Assembly (NCBI GenBank): GCA_963815655.1
Contig: CAWFHK010000001.1
Location: 124,001-188,000 of the forward strand
DNA length: 64,000 bases
DNA from: JAWOLE01 sp963815655
GTDB taxonomy: Bacteria; Acidobacteriota; Thermoanaerobaculia; UBA5066; Gp7-AA6
Direction: 5' to 3'
The notes under the pieces were generated by a model that saw only the letters and a list, made by a program, of their open reading frames with translations, was not told the origin of the DNA and searched no databases. This document shows positions 45,390 to 53,727 of this stretch, piece by piece. A program made the position numbers and the translations under genes. Each line of letters begins with the position of its first letter. Position 1 is the stretch's first letter.

Positions 45390-45995
45390 CTAGTTGCTTC
45401 TCGGCGGCATCCCCACGCCGGCCGCGTGCTCGGTGCGCTTGCGGCGCACGTGGGAGATGACCAGGACGAGGCCGAGCAGGATGAGAGCGGTCGGTCCTCC
45501 CCAGGTCTCCATGAAGGTCCAGTCGATGTCCACGTAGCGGTCTATCAGCCAGAGGGCCCCGAGGCCCACCAGGATCACGCCCCACGTCAGCGAGCCGGTT
45601 CCTTCCGAGGCCCTGCGCAGCTGGGTCTCCGCCGCGAAGCCGCTCTCGGAGACGTAGCCCCGGTTGATCGCCTTGGCCTGCCGCACGGCGTCGATGATCG
45701 CGAAGAACCAGAGGAACGCGGTCGCGGGACCGGAGAGGACCGCCATGCGGCCGTGCGAATTGAAGAAGATGAGCAGGCAGAAGGCGCCGGCGAAGGCGAA
45801 CGCGCGCTGGTAGAGCCCCAGGTACAGGTGGCCGAGCCCGGGGAACATGGACAGGAAGCCGGCGAGTCCGGGAGATTTCCTCTCGACGAAGACGGGCGTC
45901 ACGGGGGCCACCGGCGCGATCGGAGGTGGCGGGGGCGGCGGCGGGGGTGCCTGCGGTGAGGGCGGAGTCGCCGGCGTGTTGGGATCCATGCTCAT
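45390..45995 (-). CDS. hypothetical membrane protein with proline-rich N-terminus
   Basis: 201 residues. N-terminal 40 residues are Pro-rich and include nine consecutive prolines; then GLAGFLSMFPGLGHLYLGLYQRAFAFAGAFCLLIFF, a TM2-like hydrophobic pair, a third helix (GPATAFLWFFAIIDAVRQA) and two C-terminal helices (WGVILVGLGALWLIDRYV, GPTALILLGLVLVISHV) that resemble the LiaF/DUF5668 hydrophobic module. Located directly downstream of an anti-sigma/sigma pair on the same strand (20-base gap), so possibly part of that envelope-stress regulon. Confidence 0.75.
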   Translation of the reverse strand: MSMDPNTPATPPSPQAPPPPPPPPPIAPVAPVTPVFVERKSPGLAGFLSMFPGLGHLYLGLYQRAFAFAGAFCLLIFFNSHGRMAVLSGPATAFLWFFAIIDAVRQAKAINRGYVSESGFAAETQLRRASEGTGSLTWGVILVGLGALWLIDRYVDIDWTFMETWGGPTALILLGLVLVISHVRRKRTEHAAGVGMPPRSN

Positions 45996-46015
45996 TTACT
46001 CCTCTGAGGCGGCTC

Positions 46016-46819
46016 TTACGCGCGCCATGTCGGGATTTCGATTTCGACTTCGTTCTTCTGCAAGACGCCCTTGTCCTCCCCGCTGCGCGGGCGGTTCGGC
46101 GGGGGCTGGGGTTCCGATTTCATGACGAGGGCGATGGCGGTCGAGATCGCGGCGCGCCCGTAGCCGGTGACGCGCCCTTTCCACACCGCGAGCGTGCGCA
46201 GGGCGTTCTCCTCGAACGCGCCGAGGCGGTCCGCCACCGAGTTGCCGGCCACCTGGACCGACGCCCGGGCGGTCTCCTCGATGCGGCCGACTCCCGCCTT
46301 GCGCGCCAGGTCCGCCGGATTGAAGCCGGCCAGCATCACGACGACCGCCGCGGCGTAGGCCAGCGCGATCGCGACCTTCGGTGTCGCGACGGCTCTCCAT
46401 CCGCGGCGCTGCCGGCTCCGGGGCCGGTTCGCGACGATGCGGCCGGGCAGCCAGGGGGCCGGCTCCGGGCGGGCGAGATCGCGAAGTTCCGAGAGGGTTC
46501 GCGAGGATTCGGAGCACGCTTCGCAGCGCGAGCGATGAAACTCGAGGCGGGCGACGTCCGCGGGCGACAGGGCGTCGTCGAGGGCGGCCGCGATCAGCGA
46601 GTCCGCGCCTTCGCAGGACACGGTCCGCACCGGGATGGACAGCAATGTTTCGCGAAGCGCCGGACTCAGGGGCGCGGGGCCCAGGTCCGCGACGGCGGCC
46701 TCGACCCGATCGAGGTCCATCCCGAGGCGCGCGCAGGACCCGCAGGCGGCCCGGTGCGCCGCCATCTGGGCACCGGTGCCGCCGGACAGGAAGAGCCGCT
46801 CCAGCTCCGCGCAGCTCAT
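46016..46819 (-). CDS. anti-sigma factor with two zinc-finger (zf-HC2) motifs
   Basis: 267 residues. Two HxxxCxxC motifs: C3...H22-RAA-C26-GS-C29 and C69...H95-RSR-C99-EA-C102, each preceded by a Cys as in zf-HC2. One membrane helix follows (VAIALAYAAAVVVMLAGF, about 147-165), so the N-terminus faces the cytoplasm and can hold the sigma factor, while the periplasmic part senses. ATG overlaps the sigma stop (ATGA), the standard sigma/anti-sigma arrangement. A tandem pair of finger modules in one protein is less common than a single one. Confidence 0.85.
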   Translation of the reverse strand: MSCAELERLFLSGGTGAQMAAHRAACGSCARLGMDLDRVEAAVADLGPAPLSPALRETLLSIPVRTVSCEGADSLIAAALDDALSPADVARLEFHRSRCEACSESSRTLSELRDLARPEPAPWLPGRIVANRPRSRQRRGWRAVATPKVAIALAYAAAVVVMLAGFNPADLARKAGVGRIEETARASVQVAGNSVADRLGAFEENALRTLAVWKGRVTGYGRAAISTAIALVMKSEPQPPPNRPRSGEDKGVLQKNEVEIEIPTWRA

Positions 46820-47427
46820 ACGAAGGCTCCCGCCGCGACCGCGAGCGACGCCAGGGTTCCGCCGGACCGGCCCTCGTGGCGCTCCCGGATTTTCCGGGCG
46901 ACCTCGGTGCGGGCACGGAACAGGCGCGACTTGACCGTTCCATCCGGAAGCTCCAGGGCCTTTCCGATCTCCTCGTAGGCCAGGCCGTCCAGGTCGCGCA
47001 GGACCAGGATCTCGGCGAGGTCTTCCGGGATCTCGGCCAGCGCGGAAAACAGGAGCTTCGTCCGCTCCTTCTTCAACGCCTCGGCCGCCGGGTCGTCCTG
47101 CGACTTGAGCAGCGGCGCGACCGCGTCGTCGGAGACGAAGCGGAAGGACTTTTCGCGCTTGCGGCGGCGGTACCGGTCGATGCAGAGGTTGCGCGAGAGC
47201 GCCACGATCCAGGCCACGAGCGGAAAGCCGCCGTCGTAGCGGTGGAGGTTCTCGAAGATCTTGAGGAAGATCTCCTGGGCCAGCTCCTCGGCGTCTTCGC
47301 GCTTCAACGTGAAGTGGTAAGCCACCGAGTAGATCTTCTGGCCGAAACAGTCCACCAGCTCTCTCCAGGCCTCGTCTTCGCCCCGGCGGCACCGCTCGAC
47401 GAGGGCTTTTTCATCGGTGCCGTTCAA
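46816..47427 (-). CDS. ECF-type RNA polymerase sigma factor
   Basis: 203 residues. Region 2 (LVDCFGQKIYSVAYHFTLKREDAEELAQEIFLKIFENLHRYD, WIVALSRNLCIDRYRRRKRE) and region 4 (ALAEIPEDLAEILVLRDLDGLAYEEIGKALELPDGTVKSRLFRARTEVARKI) of the ECF family are complete. No region 1 or 3. Coupled to the downstream zinc-finger anti-sigma factor. Target promoters are not identifiable here. Confidence 0.95.
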   Translation of the reverse strand: MNGTDEKALVERCRRGEDEAWRELVDCFGQKIYSVAYHFTLKREDAEELAQEIFLKIFENLHRYDGGFPLVAWIVALSRNLCIDRYRRRKREKSFRFVSDDAVAPLLKSQDDPAAEALKKERTKLLFSALAEIPEDLAEILVLRDLDGLAYEEIGKALELPDGTVKSRLFRARTEVARKIRERHEGRSGGTLASLAVAAGAFV

Positions 47428-47493
47428 TATGTCCTCATCCCCCTAAACGCAGTCATTGCTGAAATGTTCGCCGGGGCGGAATCGCCGGGGAGC

Positions 47494-47525
47494 GGTCTAA
47501 AGTCTAAGGTCAAAGGTCTAAGGTC
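47494..47525. repeat. heptad-phased array, locus 15
   Basis: GGTCTAA, AGTCTAA, GGTCAAA, GGTCTAA, GGTC (47494-47525) in the 114-bp gap between the end of pcnB and the start of the sigma factor gene (both minus strand). The bases GACGCTG GACACTA after it keep phase and include the pcnB stop. A clear inverted arm is lacking. Confidence 0.7.
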
Positions 47526-47541
47526 CCGCGGACGCTGGACA

Positions 47542-48918
47542 CTAGATGGCCCCCGGGGGTCGCCGTCCCCGTCCGCCACGCCGGCGGCGCCGCCGCTGCG
47601 GGTTCGCCGGGACCGTTTCGCCGGCGGCGGCGGCATGGGCCTGCCGGGTCTTCTCCACCCGCGCGGCGAGGGCGCGCCATTCGCGCACGAGTTCCTCGCC
47701 CCGTCCCGTCGCCATCGCGCGCAGCCCGAAGAGCTCCAGAGCGGTCGGGAACGCTTCCCGCATTGCCAGGCGGGGCGTGGCGAGGCGCGAATCGGGGCGG
47801 TGCGAGAGCTTTCCAACGATTGCGAGCGCCTGCTTGATGCGGTGGGAGACGGCGTGCGGGAGCGACATGCGGATCGCGATCGGCGTGACGATGTCTTCGA
47901 GCAGCGTCGAGAGGAGAGCCGGCGACGGCTCGCCGTCGGGGGCGGCCGCGCGGACCCGGGCCCGCACGATGGGCAGGAAGAAGAGGGCGAAGAGGACCGC
48001 GTCCTCGTAGGCGCGTCCGCGCCGCCGCTCGGCGTCGAGGACGTCGAGGAGACCCCAGAAGAGGTGGCCGGTGCCGTGGGTGTGCTCGGGATCGTTCTCC
48101 CGGAGGACCTCGGCCAGCTCGGGAAGAAGGATGTCCAGGAGCCCGACCTCGCGCATCAGGAGGAACGTGGTCAGGGCGTGGCCGCCCTTGAGCGACTGGG
48201 AGAGCTCCTCGGTGACCCGGGGGGGCGCGGACTTGGCGATCTCCCGGCGGTGATTCAGGATCGCCTCGTAGGCGTCCGGCGTGATCGCGAAACCGAGGCG
48301 GCTCGCGAATTCCACCGCCCGCATCATGCGGACCGGGTCCTCCCGGAAACGGATTTCCGGGTCGCCGATCGTGCGGACGAGTCCCGCTTCGAGGTCTTCC
48401 AGGCCGCCCACGTAGTCGATGATGGAGAAGTCGGCGACGTTGTAGAAGAGCCCGTTGATCGTGAAGTCCCGCCGCAGGGCGTCCTCGCGGGCCGTGCCGA
48501 ACACGTTGTCGGAGGTCATGAGCAGCTCCGGGGCGTTCGGATCGAGCGGCTCGGGCCGCCGGCGGAACGTCGCCACCTCGATGACTTTTCCCTCGGCGAA
48601 CAGCATGTGGGCGAGCCGGAACCGCCGCCCGATCAGTCGGCAGTTGCGGAAGAGACGCTTCAACGCCTGCGGGTGGGCGTCGGTCCCGATGTCGAAGTCC
48701 TTGGGTTTGCGCGCGAGGAGCAGGTCGCGCACGCTGCCTCCGACCAGGTAGGCCTTGTAGCCGGCTCCCGAGATCCGGTAGAGGACCTTCAGGGCGTCCG
48801 GGTCGATCTGCCGGCGCGAAATCGGGTGCTCGCTGCGCGGGCGGATGCGCGGCGCTGTCTCCGAAGCTGTCTCGATTCTGGAGTCTGGGGTCTGAATTGC
48901 TGAAGTCGTTTCGCTAAT
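47542..48918 (-). CDS. pcnB: poly(A) polymerase / CCA-adding-like nucleotidyltransferase, probable ATT start
   Basis: 458 residues if started at ATT (48916-48918). Seen: PRSEHPISRRQIDPDALKVL, AYLVGGSVRDLLL with the nucleotidyltransferase GGxVRD motif, FDIGTDAHP (metal DxD), RNCRLIGRRFRLAHMLF, RRDFTINGLFYN, RFREDPVRMMRAVEFASRL, and an Arg-rich tail (RRRRRRGGRGRR) like that of bacterial poly(A) polymerases. The frame is open up to a stop at 48952-48954, but no ATG, GTG or TTG occurs before a GTG at 48732 that lies inside the catalytic core. ATT at 48918 has GGGGAG about seven bases upstream. E. coli pcnB is also known to start with AUU. Repeat locus 16 is in the N-terminal codons. Confidence 0.85.
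   Translation of the reverse strand: MSETTSAIQTPDSRIETASETAPRIRPRSEHPISRRQIDPDALKVLYRISGAGYKAYLVGGSVRDLLLARKPKDFDIGTDAHPQALKRLFRNCRLIGRRFRLAHMLFAEGKVIEVATFRRRPEPLDPNAPELLMTSDNVFGTAREDALRRDFTINGLFYNVADFSIIDYVGGLEDLEAGLVRTIGDPEIRFREDPVRMMRAVEFASRLGFAITPDAYEAILNHRREIAKSAPPRVTEELSQSLKGGHALTTFLLMREVGLLDILLPELAEVLRENDPEHTHGTGHLFWGLLDVLDAERRRGRAYEDAVLFALFFLPIVRARVRAAAPDGEPSPALLSTLLEDIVTPIAIRMSLPHAVSHRIKQALAIVGKLSHRPDSRLATPRLAMREAFPTALELFGLRAMATGRGEELVREWRALAARVEKTRQAHAAAAGETVPANPQRRRRRRGGRGRRPPGAI
48854..48905. repeat. heptad-phased array, locus 16, in the 5' end of pcnB
   Basis: GCTGTCT CCGAAGC TGTCTCG ATTCTGG AGTCTGG GGTCTGA ATTGCTG on the plus strand (48854-48902). It would be translated as the non-conserved residues between the ATT start and the conserved PRIRPRSEHP block. 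No inverted arm seen. Confidence 0.6.
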
Positions 48919-48986
48919 CGCTCGTCTCCCCCCGGAGGGCCGCGGGAGTCCCTATTCTATCCGAAATCATTGGAAGAACAGATGTT

Positions 48987-49016
48987 TTGACTTTGCTTCG
49001 GGCTCTGCGAAACAAT
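48987..49016 (+). promoter_or_regulatory. possible promoter of the Liv transporter operon
   Basis: TTGACT (48987-48992), 18-base spacer, AACAAT (49011-49016), in an A+T-rich gap divergent from pcnB. The -35 is strong, the -10 weak (four of six). Leader to the ATG at 49055 would be about 32 bases. Confidence 0.4.
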
Positions 49017-49054
49017 ACCCCGTTTCGGAAACCATGGCGCGAGGAGGCTTCACG

Positions 49055-50197
49055 ATGCGATGGCGCTCACTGGCCTGGGTCGCGGCGGCGGCCCTGGTCC
49101 TGCCGGCTCTGGGTTGCGGCAAGGGTCGGACCACCAACGAGATCCTCATCGGGGAATACGGGTCGCTCACGGGCGGCATCGCGACGTTCGGAATCTCGAC
49201 GAAGAACGGCTCGACGATGGCCTTCGACGAGATCAACGGCGCCGGCGGCATCCTCGGCAAGAAGGTCAAGCTCCTCGTCGAGGACGACCAGTCCAAGCCG
49301 GAGGAGGCCGGCACGGTCGTCACCAAGCTCATCAACCAGGACCACGTCGTCGCGATCCTCGGCCAGGTCGCCTCCTCCCATTCGCTCGCGGCGGCCCCGA
49401 TCTGCCAGGCCAACCACATCCCGATGGTCTCTCCCTCCTCGACCAATCCCCGCGTCACGCAGGTGGGGAACTACATCTTCCGCGTCTGTTTCATCGATCC
49501 CTTCCAGGGCTCCGTCATGGCGAAGTTCGCGGCGAACACGCTGAAGGCGAAGCGGGTCGCGATCCTCGTGGACGTGCGCAGCGACTACTCCGTGGGACTG
49601 CAGACTTTCTTCCGCGAGCAGTTCAAGCAGCTCGGCGGCCAAATCGTCTCCGAGCAGTCTTACAGCCAGGGCGACTCGGACTTCCGCGCCCAGTTGACCC
49701 AGATCAAGGCGATCAATCCCGACGCGATCTACGTCCCCGGCTACTACACGGAGGTCGGCACGATCGCCCGGCAGGCCCGCGAGCTCGGCATTCCCTCGAC
49801 GGTCCCCCTCCTGGGCGGCGACGGCTGGGATTCCCCCAAGCTGTGGGAGATCGGCGGCGAGGCCCTGAACGGCTGCTACCTCTCGAACCACTACTCGGTC
49901 GACGACCCGTCTCCGCTCGTGCAGAAGTTCGTCGGGGACTACAAGACGCGCTTCAAGGAAGTCCCCGACGCCCTGGCCGCCCTCGGCTTCGACGCGGCCA
50001 AGATCCTGGCCGACGCCATGACGCGGGCCGGCTCGACGGACGGAGAGAAGGTCCGCGACGCCCTCGCCGCCACGAAGGACTTCTCGGGCGTGACGGGGAA
50101 GATCACCATCAACAAGGACCGGAACGCGATCAAGCCCGCCGTGGTCCTCAAGGTCGAAAACGGCAAGTTCGTCTACGTCGAGACGGTGAACCCGTAG
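49055..50197 (+). CDS. branched-chain amino-acid-type ABC substrate-binding lipoprotein
   Basis: 380 residues from the ATG preceded by GAGGAGG at 7 bases. Signal ends at a lipobox (LPALGC), so it is probably a membrane-tethered binding protein. Type I binding fold: ILIGEYGSLTGGIATFGISTKNG, EINGAGGILGKKVKLLVEDDQSKPEEAG, HIPMVSPSSTNPRV, VGTIARQARELGI, NHYSVDDPSPLVQKFVGDY, DAAKILADAMTRAG. First gene of a five-gene transporter. Strongly similar to the orphan protein at 4647-5786. Confidence 0.93.
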   Translation: MRWRSLAWVAAAALVLPALGCGKGRTTNEILIGEYGSLTGGIATFGISTKNGSTMAFDEINGAGGILGKKVKLLVEDDQSKPEEAGTVVTKLINQDHVVAILGQVASSHSLAAAPICQANHIPMVSPSSTNPRVTQVGNYIFRVCFIDPFQGSVMAKFAANTLKAKRVAILVDVRSDYSVGLQTFFREQFKQLGGQIVSEQSYSQGDSDFRAQLTQIKAINPDAIYVPGYYTEVGTIARQARELGIPSTVPLLGGDGWDSPKLWEIGGEALNGCYLSNHYSVDDPSPLVQKFVGDYKTRFKEVPDALAALGFDAAKILADAMTRAGSTDGEKVRDALAATKDFSGVTGKITINKDRNAIKPAVVLKVENGKFVYVETVNP

Positions 50198-50203
50198 GAA
50201 CGC

Positions 50204-50238
50204 GGAAGGCGAGAGGCGGAAGGCGGGAGGCGAGCGGT
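50204..50238. repeat. heptad-phased array, locus 17 (single arm)
   Basis: CGGAAGG, CGAGAGG, CGGAAGG, CGGGAGG, CGAGCGG (50204-50238) between the binding-protein gene and livH, starting seven bases after the stop. The unit is almost the same as at locus 9, the only clear case of two loci sharing a unit. Confidence 0.75.
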
Positions 50239-50263
50239 CGCCCGGCCGTCTCATGAGGCCCTC

Positions 50264-51160
50264 ATGAACACCTTCCTCCAGCAGCTCGTCAACGGGCTCT
50301 CGCTCGGGTCGATCTACGCCCTGATCGCGCTCGGATACACGATGGTGTACGGCGTGCTGCGCCTGATCAACTTCGCGCACGGGGACGTGTACATGGTCGG
50401 CGCGTACGTCGGGTACTACCTCTCGCGGAAGCTGGCCGGCCGGGAGCCCTCCTTCGTTTCGGCGTTCGTCGTCATGCTGGGCGCGATGGTCGCGTGCGCC
50501 CTGCTGGGCCTCGTCATCGAGCGGCTCGCCTACCGCCCGGTGCGGCGGGCGTCGCGCCTGACCCTCCTCATCACGGCGATCGGCGTGTCGCTCTTCCTCG
50601 AGAACGGAGGGCAGCTCGTCTTCGGCCCGGACCCGAAGTTCTTTCCCTCGCTCGCGCCCCATTTCGATTTTCTCGTCGCGGACGTGCGGCTGACGAGCGA
50701 ACAGATCACCGTCATCGGCGTCTCCTTCCTGCTGATGGTCCTGCTGCAGTTCTTCATCATGAAGACGCGGACGGGGAAGGCGATGCGGGCGGTCTCTTTC
50801 AACCTCGACGCGGCGAAGCTGATGGGGATCTCGACGGACTGGATCATCGCGGTGACGTTCGCGCTCGGCTCGGCCCTGGCCGCCGCCGCCGGCGTCCTCA
50901 TCGGCATGCAGATCCCCAAGATCGACCCGCTCATGGGGATCCTCTACGGGTTGAAGGCCTTCGTGGCCGCGGTCCTGGGCGGGATCGGCAACGTCCCGGG
51001 AGCGGTCCTGGGCGGCCTCCTCATCGGGATCTCCGAGGTGATGGTCGTCGGTTACCTCTCGTCGACCTACCGCGACGCCATCGCTTTCGGAATCCTGATC
51101 CTCGTCCTGCTCCTTCGGCCGCAGGGAATTCTCGGGAGCGTCCAGAAGGAAAAGGTGTGA
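50264..51160 (+). CDS. livH: branched-chain amino-acid ABC transporter permease LivH
   Basis: 298 residues, about eight helices. QQLVNGLSLGSIYALIALGYTMVYGVLRLINFAHGDVYMVGAY is the LivH signature; DPLMGILYGLKAFVAAVLGGIGNVPGAVLGGLLIG is the ATPase-coupling end. An ATG 11 bases upstream is out of frame. Its stop overlaps the livM GTG start (GTGA at 51157). Confidence 0.94.
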   Translation: MNTFLQQLVNGLSLGSIYALIALGYTMVYGVLRLINFAHGDVYMVGAYVGYYLSRKLAGREPSFVSAFVVMLGAMVACALLGLVIERLAYRPVRRASRLTLLITAIGVSLFLENGGQLVFGPDPKFFPSLAPHFDFLVADVRLTSEQITVIGVSFLLMVLLQFFIMKTRTGKAMRAVSFNLDAAKLMGISTDWIIAVTFALGSALAAAAGVLIGMQIPKIDPLMGILYGLKAFVAAVLGGIGNVPGAVLGGLLIGISEVMVVGYLSSTYRDAIAFGILILVLLLRPQGILGSVQKEKV

Positions 51161-52170
51161 AGGGGTTCCTCCTCGCGGTCGCGGTCGCCGCGGCGCTCTT
51201 CGCCGCCAACGCCCTGTTCACCGGGGCGCTGGGCGCGAATCTCGCGATATCCCCCTACATTCTCCAGGTCATCTGCCTCGCGGGCATCAACGTCATCCTC
51301 GCCGTGAGCCTGAACCTGATCAACGGGTTCACGGGGCAGTTCTCCATCGGCCACGCGGGTTTCATGGCGATCGGGGCGTACACGTCGGCCTACATCACGG
51401 TCAACTTCGGCGACCGCCTGCGCTCGGTCCTCTCGTTCCTTCCTTCCGCCGCCGCGGACGGAGCCCTCCTGCTCGTCGCCCTGGCCGCCGGGGCCCTGCT
51501 CGCGGCGATCGCCGGGTTCTTCGTCGGCGTTCCGTCGCTGCGCCTGCGCGGGGACTACCTCGCGATCGTGACGCTCGGGTTCGGCGAGATCATCCGCGTC
51601 TTCATCCTGAACATCGACGCGGTCGGAGGGGCGCGCGGCCTCTCCGGGATCCCCAAGCTCGCGAACTTCTTCTGGATCTACCTCTTCGCGGCGCTGACGA
51701 TCGTGGTCGTGTACCGGATCGTCCACTCCTCCTTCGGGCGCACCCTCATCGCGATCCGCGAGGACGAGATCGCCGCGGAGGCGATGGGGGTGGACACGAC
51801 CCGGAGCAAGGTCATCTCCTTCGTCGTGTCCTCCGCGATGGCCGGGATCGGAGGAGGCCTCTTCGGCCACTACCTGATGTACCTCCACACGAACTCCTTC
51901 ACGTTCCTGAAGTCGATCGAGATCATTATCATGATCGTCATCGGCGGCCTGGGGTCGATCACCGGCTCGGTGGTGGGCGCCGTGCTCTACATCTCCCTGA
52001 CGGAAGGGCTGCGGGAGTTCGCGCAGTACCGGATGGTCCTCTTCTCGCTCCTGCTCGTCATCATCATGATCGTGCGGCCGCAGGGGCTCCTCGGCCACCG
52101 CGAGTTCGTTTCGTTCCTGACCTTGCGCCGCCGGCGGCCGGCGGCTCCGCCGACCGTGCTCCAGGGCTGA
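51157..52170 (+). CDS. livM: branched-chain amino-acid ABC transporter permease LivM
   Basis: 337 residues from GTG. Seen: INVILAVSLNLINGFTGQFSIGHAGFMAIGAYTSA, SLRLRGDYLAIVTLGFGEIIRVF, RTLIAIREDEIAAEAMGVDTTRSKVISF, IEIIIMIVIGGLGSITGSVVGA and IIMIVRPQGLLG, all LivM landmarks. About ten helices. Forms the translocation pair with LivH. Ends 13 bases before the livG GTG start, which has GCGGAGG upstream. Confidence 0.94.
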   Translation: MKGFLLAVAVAAALFAANALFTGALGANLAISPYILQVICLAGINVILAVSLNLINGFTGQFSIGHAGFMAIGAYTSAYITVNFGDRLRSVLSFLPSAAADGALLLVALAAGALLAAIAGFFVGVPSLRLRGDYLAIVTLGFGEIIRVFILNIDAVGGARGLSGIPKLANFFWIYLFAALTIVVVYRIVHSSFGRTLIAIREDEIAAEAMGVDTTRSKVISFVVSSAMAGIGGGLFGHYLMYLHTNSFTFLKSIEIIIMIVIGGLGSITGSVVGAVLYISLTEGLREFAQYRMVLFSLLLVIIMIVRPQGLLGHREFVSFLTLRRRRPAAPPTVLQG

Positions 52171-52183
52171 GCGGAGGCAAGGC

Positions 52184-52945
52184 GTGCCCCTTCTCGACCT
52201 TTCCGGCGTCACGATGCGGTTCGGCGGCCTCGTCGCCGTCAACGACCTCCAGCTCTCGCTCGACGCCGGGCGCCTCTACGGGCTGATCGGCCCCAACGGC
52301 GCGGGAAAGACCACCGTGTTCAACGTCATCACCGGCGTCTACACGCCGACTTCCGGGACGATCCGCCTCGACGGGGCCGACATCGCGGGGGAGCGCACGG
52401 GGCGGATCACGCGCCGGGGGGTCGCCCGCACGTTCCAGAACATCCGGCTCTTCGGAGACATGACCGTTCTCGACAACGTCAAGGTGGCGTTCCACTGCCG
52501 CCAGGAAGCCGGGCTCGCCGCGGCCGTCCTGCGCGCGCCGAAGCACTCTTCCGAGGAGAAGCGGGTGGACCGGGAGAGCCGCGAGCTGCTCAAGATCTTC
52601 CACCTGGAGGCGTCCGCCGAGGAGAAAGCCAGGAACCTCCCGTACGGCAGCCAGCGGCGGCTCGAGATCGCGCGCGCGATGGCGACCTCGCCGCGCCTGC
52701 TCCTCCTGGACGAGCCCGCCGCCGGCATGAACCCGCACGAGGCCAAGGAGCTCATGGACCTGATCCGCTGGGTGCGCGACCGTTTCGGAATGGCGATTCT
52801 CCTGGTCGAGCACAACATGAAGGTCGTGATGGGGATCTGCGAGACCGTCCACGTGCTCGACTACGGCTCGACCGTCGCCATCGGAAAGCCGGCCGAGATC
52901 CAGTCGAACCCGAAGGTCATCGAGGCCTACCTGGGGGGCGCGTGA
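52184..52945 (+). CDS. livG: branched-chain amino-acid ABC transporter ATPase LivG
   Basis: 253 residues from GTG with GCGGAGG seven bases upstream. Walker A GPNGAGKTT, Q-loop VARTFQNIRLFGDMTVLDNV, signature YGSQRRLEIARAM (atypical LSGGQ, normal for LivG), Walker B LLLLDEPAAGMNPHE, switch His LVEHNMKVVM. Stop overlaps the livF GTG start. Confidence 0.95.
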   Translation: MPLLDLSGVTMRFGGLVAVNDLQLSLDAGRLYGLIGPNGAGKTTVFNVITGVYTPTSGTIRLDGADIAGERTGRITRRGVARTFQNIRLFGDMTVLDNVKVAFHCRQEAGLAAAVLRAPKHSSEEKRVDRESRELLKIFHLEASAEEKARNLPYGSQRRLEIARAMATSPRLLLLDEPAAGMNPHEAKELMDLIRWVRDRFGMAILLVEHNMKVVMGICETVHVLDYGSTVAIGKPAEIQSNPKVIEAYLGGA

Positions 52946-53673
52946 GCGGGGCTGGAGGCAACGGAGAGCCGGTCCTCGAGGTCCGCGACCTGCGCGTCTC
53001 CTACGGCGCGATCGAGGCTCTGCGCGGCATCTCGCTCACGCTCCGCGCCGGTGAGATCGTCACGCTCATCGGCGCCAACGGCGCCGGCAAGTCCACGACG
53101 CTGCGGGCGATCATGGGGCTCGTTCCGCCACGCCTGGGCGAGGTCCGCTTCCGGGGCGAGCCGACCCGCTCCCGGCCCACGTTCCGGCTGGTGCGCGAGG
53201 GCCTGATCCTCGTGCCGGAGGGGAGGGCGATCTTCGCCAACCTCACGGTCCGAGAGAACCTGGAGATGGGCGCCTACGCGCGGAGCGACCGCCCGGCCAT
53301 GGAGGACTTCGAAAAAGTCTACGAGATCTTTCCGAGATTGAAGGAGAGGGAAAAACAGTCCGGCGGAACCCTCTCGGGCGGAGAGCAGCAGATGCTCGCG
53401 ATCGGCCGCGCCCTGATGTCCCGGCCCCAGGTTCTCCTCCTGGACGAACCCTCCCTGGGCCTTGCGCCCATCCTCGTCCACGCGATCTTCGAGGCGATCG
53501 AGCGGATCCACCGGCAGGGCACTCCCGTCCTCCTGGTGGAGCAAAACGCCATGGCGGCCCTGAAGCACTCCGACCGCGCCTACGTCCTGGAGACCGGCAC
53601 CGTCTCCCTGGAAGGCACCTCCGCCGAAGTCGCCGCCAACCCCAAAGTCAAGGAAGCCTACCTGGGCGAGTAG
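52942..53673 (+). CDS. livF: branched-chain amino-acid ABC transporter ATPase LivF
   Basis: 243 residues from GTG (GTGA overlap). Walker A GANGAGKST, ILVPEGRAIFANLTVRENLEMGAY typical of LivF, signature LSGGEQQMLAIGRALM, Walker B LLLLDEPSLGLAP, LVEQNAMAALKHSDRAYVLETG. Last gene of the transporter; accessory genes begin 54 bases later. Confidence 0.95.
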   Translation: MSGAGGNGEPVLEVRDLRVSYGAIEALRGISLTLRAGEIVTLIGANGAGKSTTLRAIMGLVPPRLGEVRFRGEPTRSRPTFRLVREGLILVPEGRAIFANLTVRENLEMGAYARSDRPAMEDFEKVYEIFPRLKEREKQSGGTLSGGEQQMLAIGRALMSRPQVLLLDEPSLGLAPILVHAIFEAIERIHRQGTPVLLVEQNAMAALKHSDRAYVLETGTVSLEGTSAEVAANPKVKEAYLGE

Positions 53674-53727
53674 GAGTCGGGGGTCCCATCTTCGAAGCGC
53701 ACGACGAGTAGAATCGATTCAGAACCT

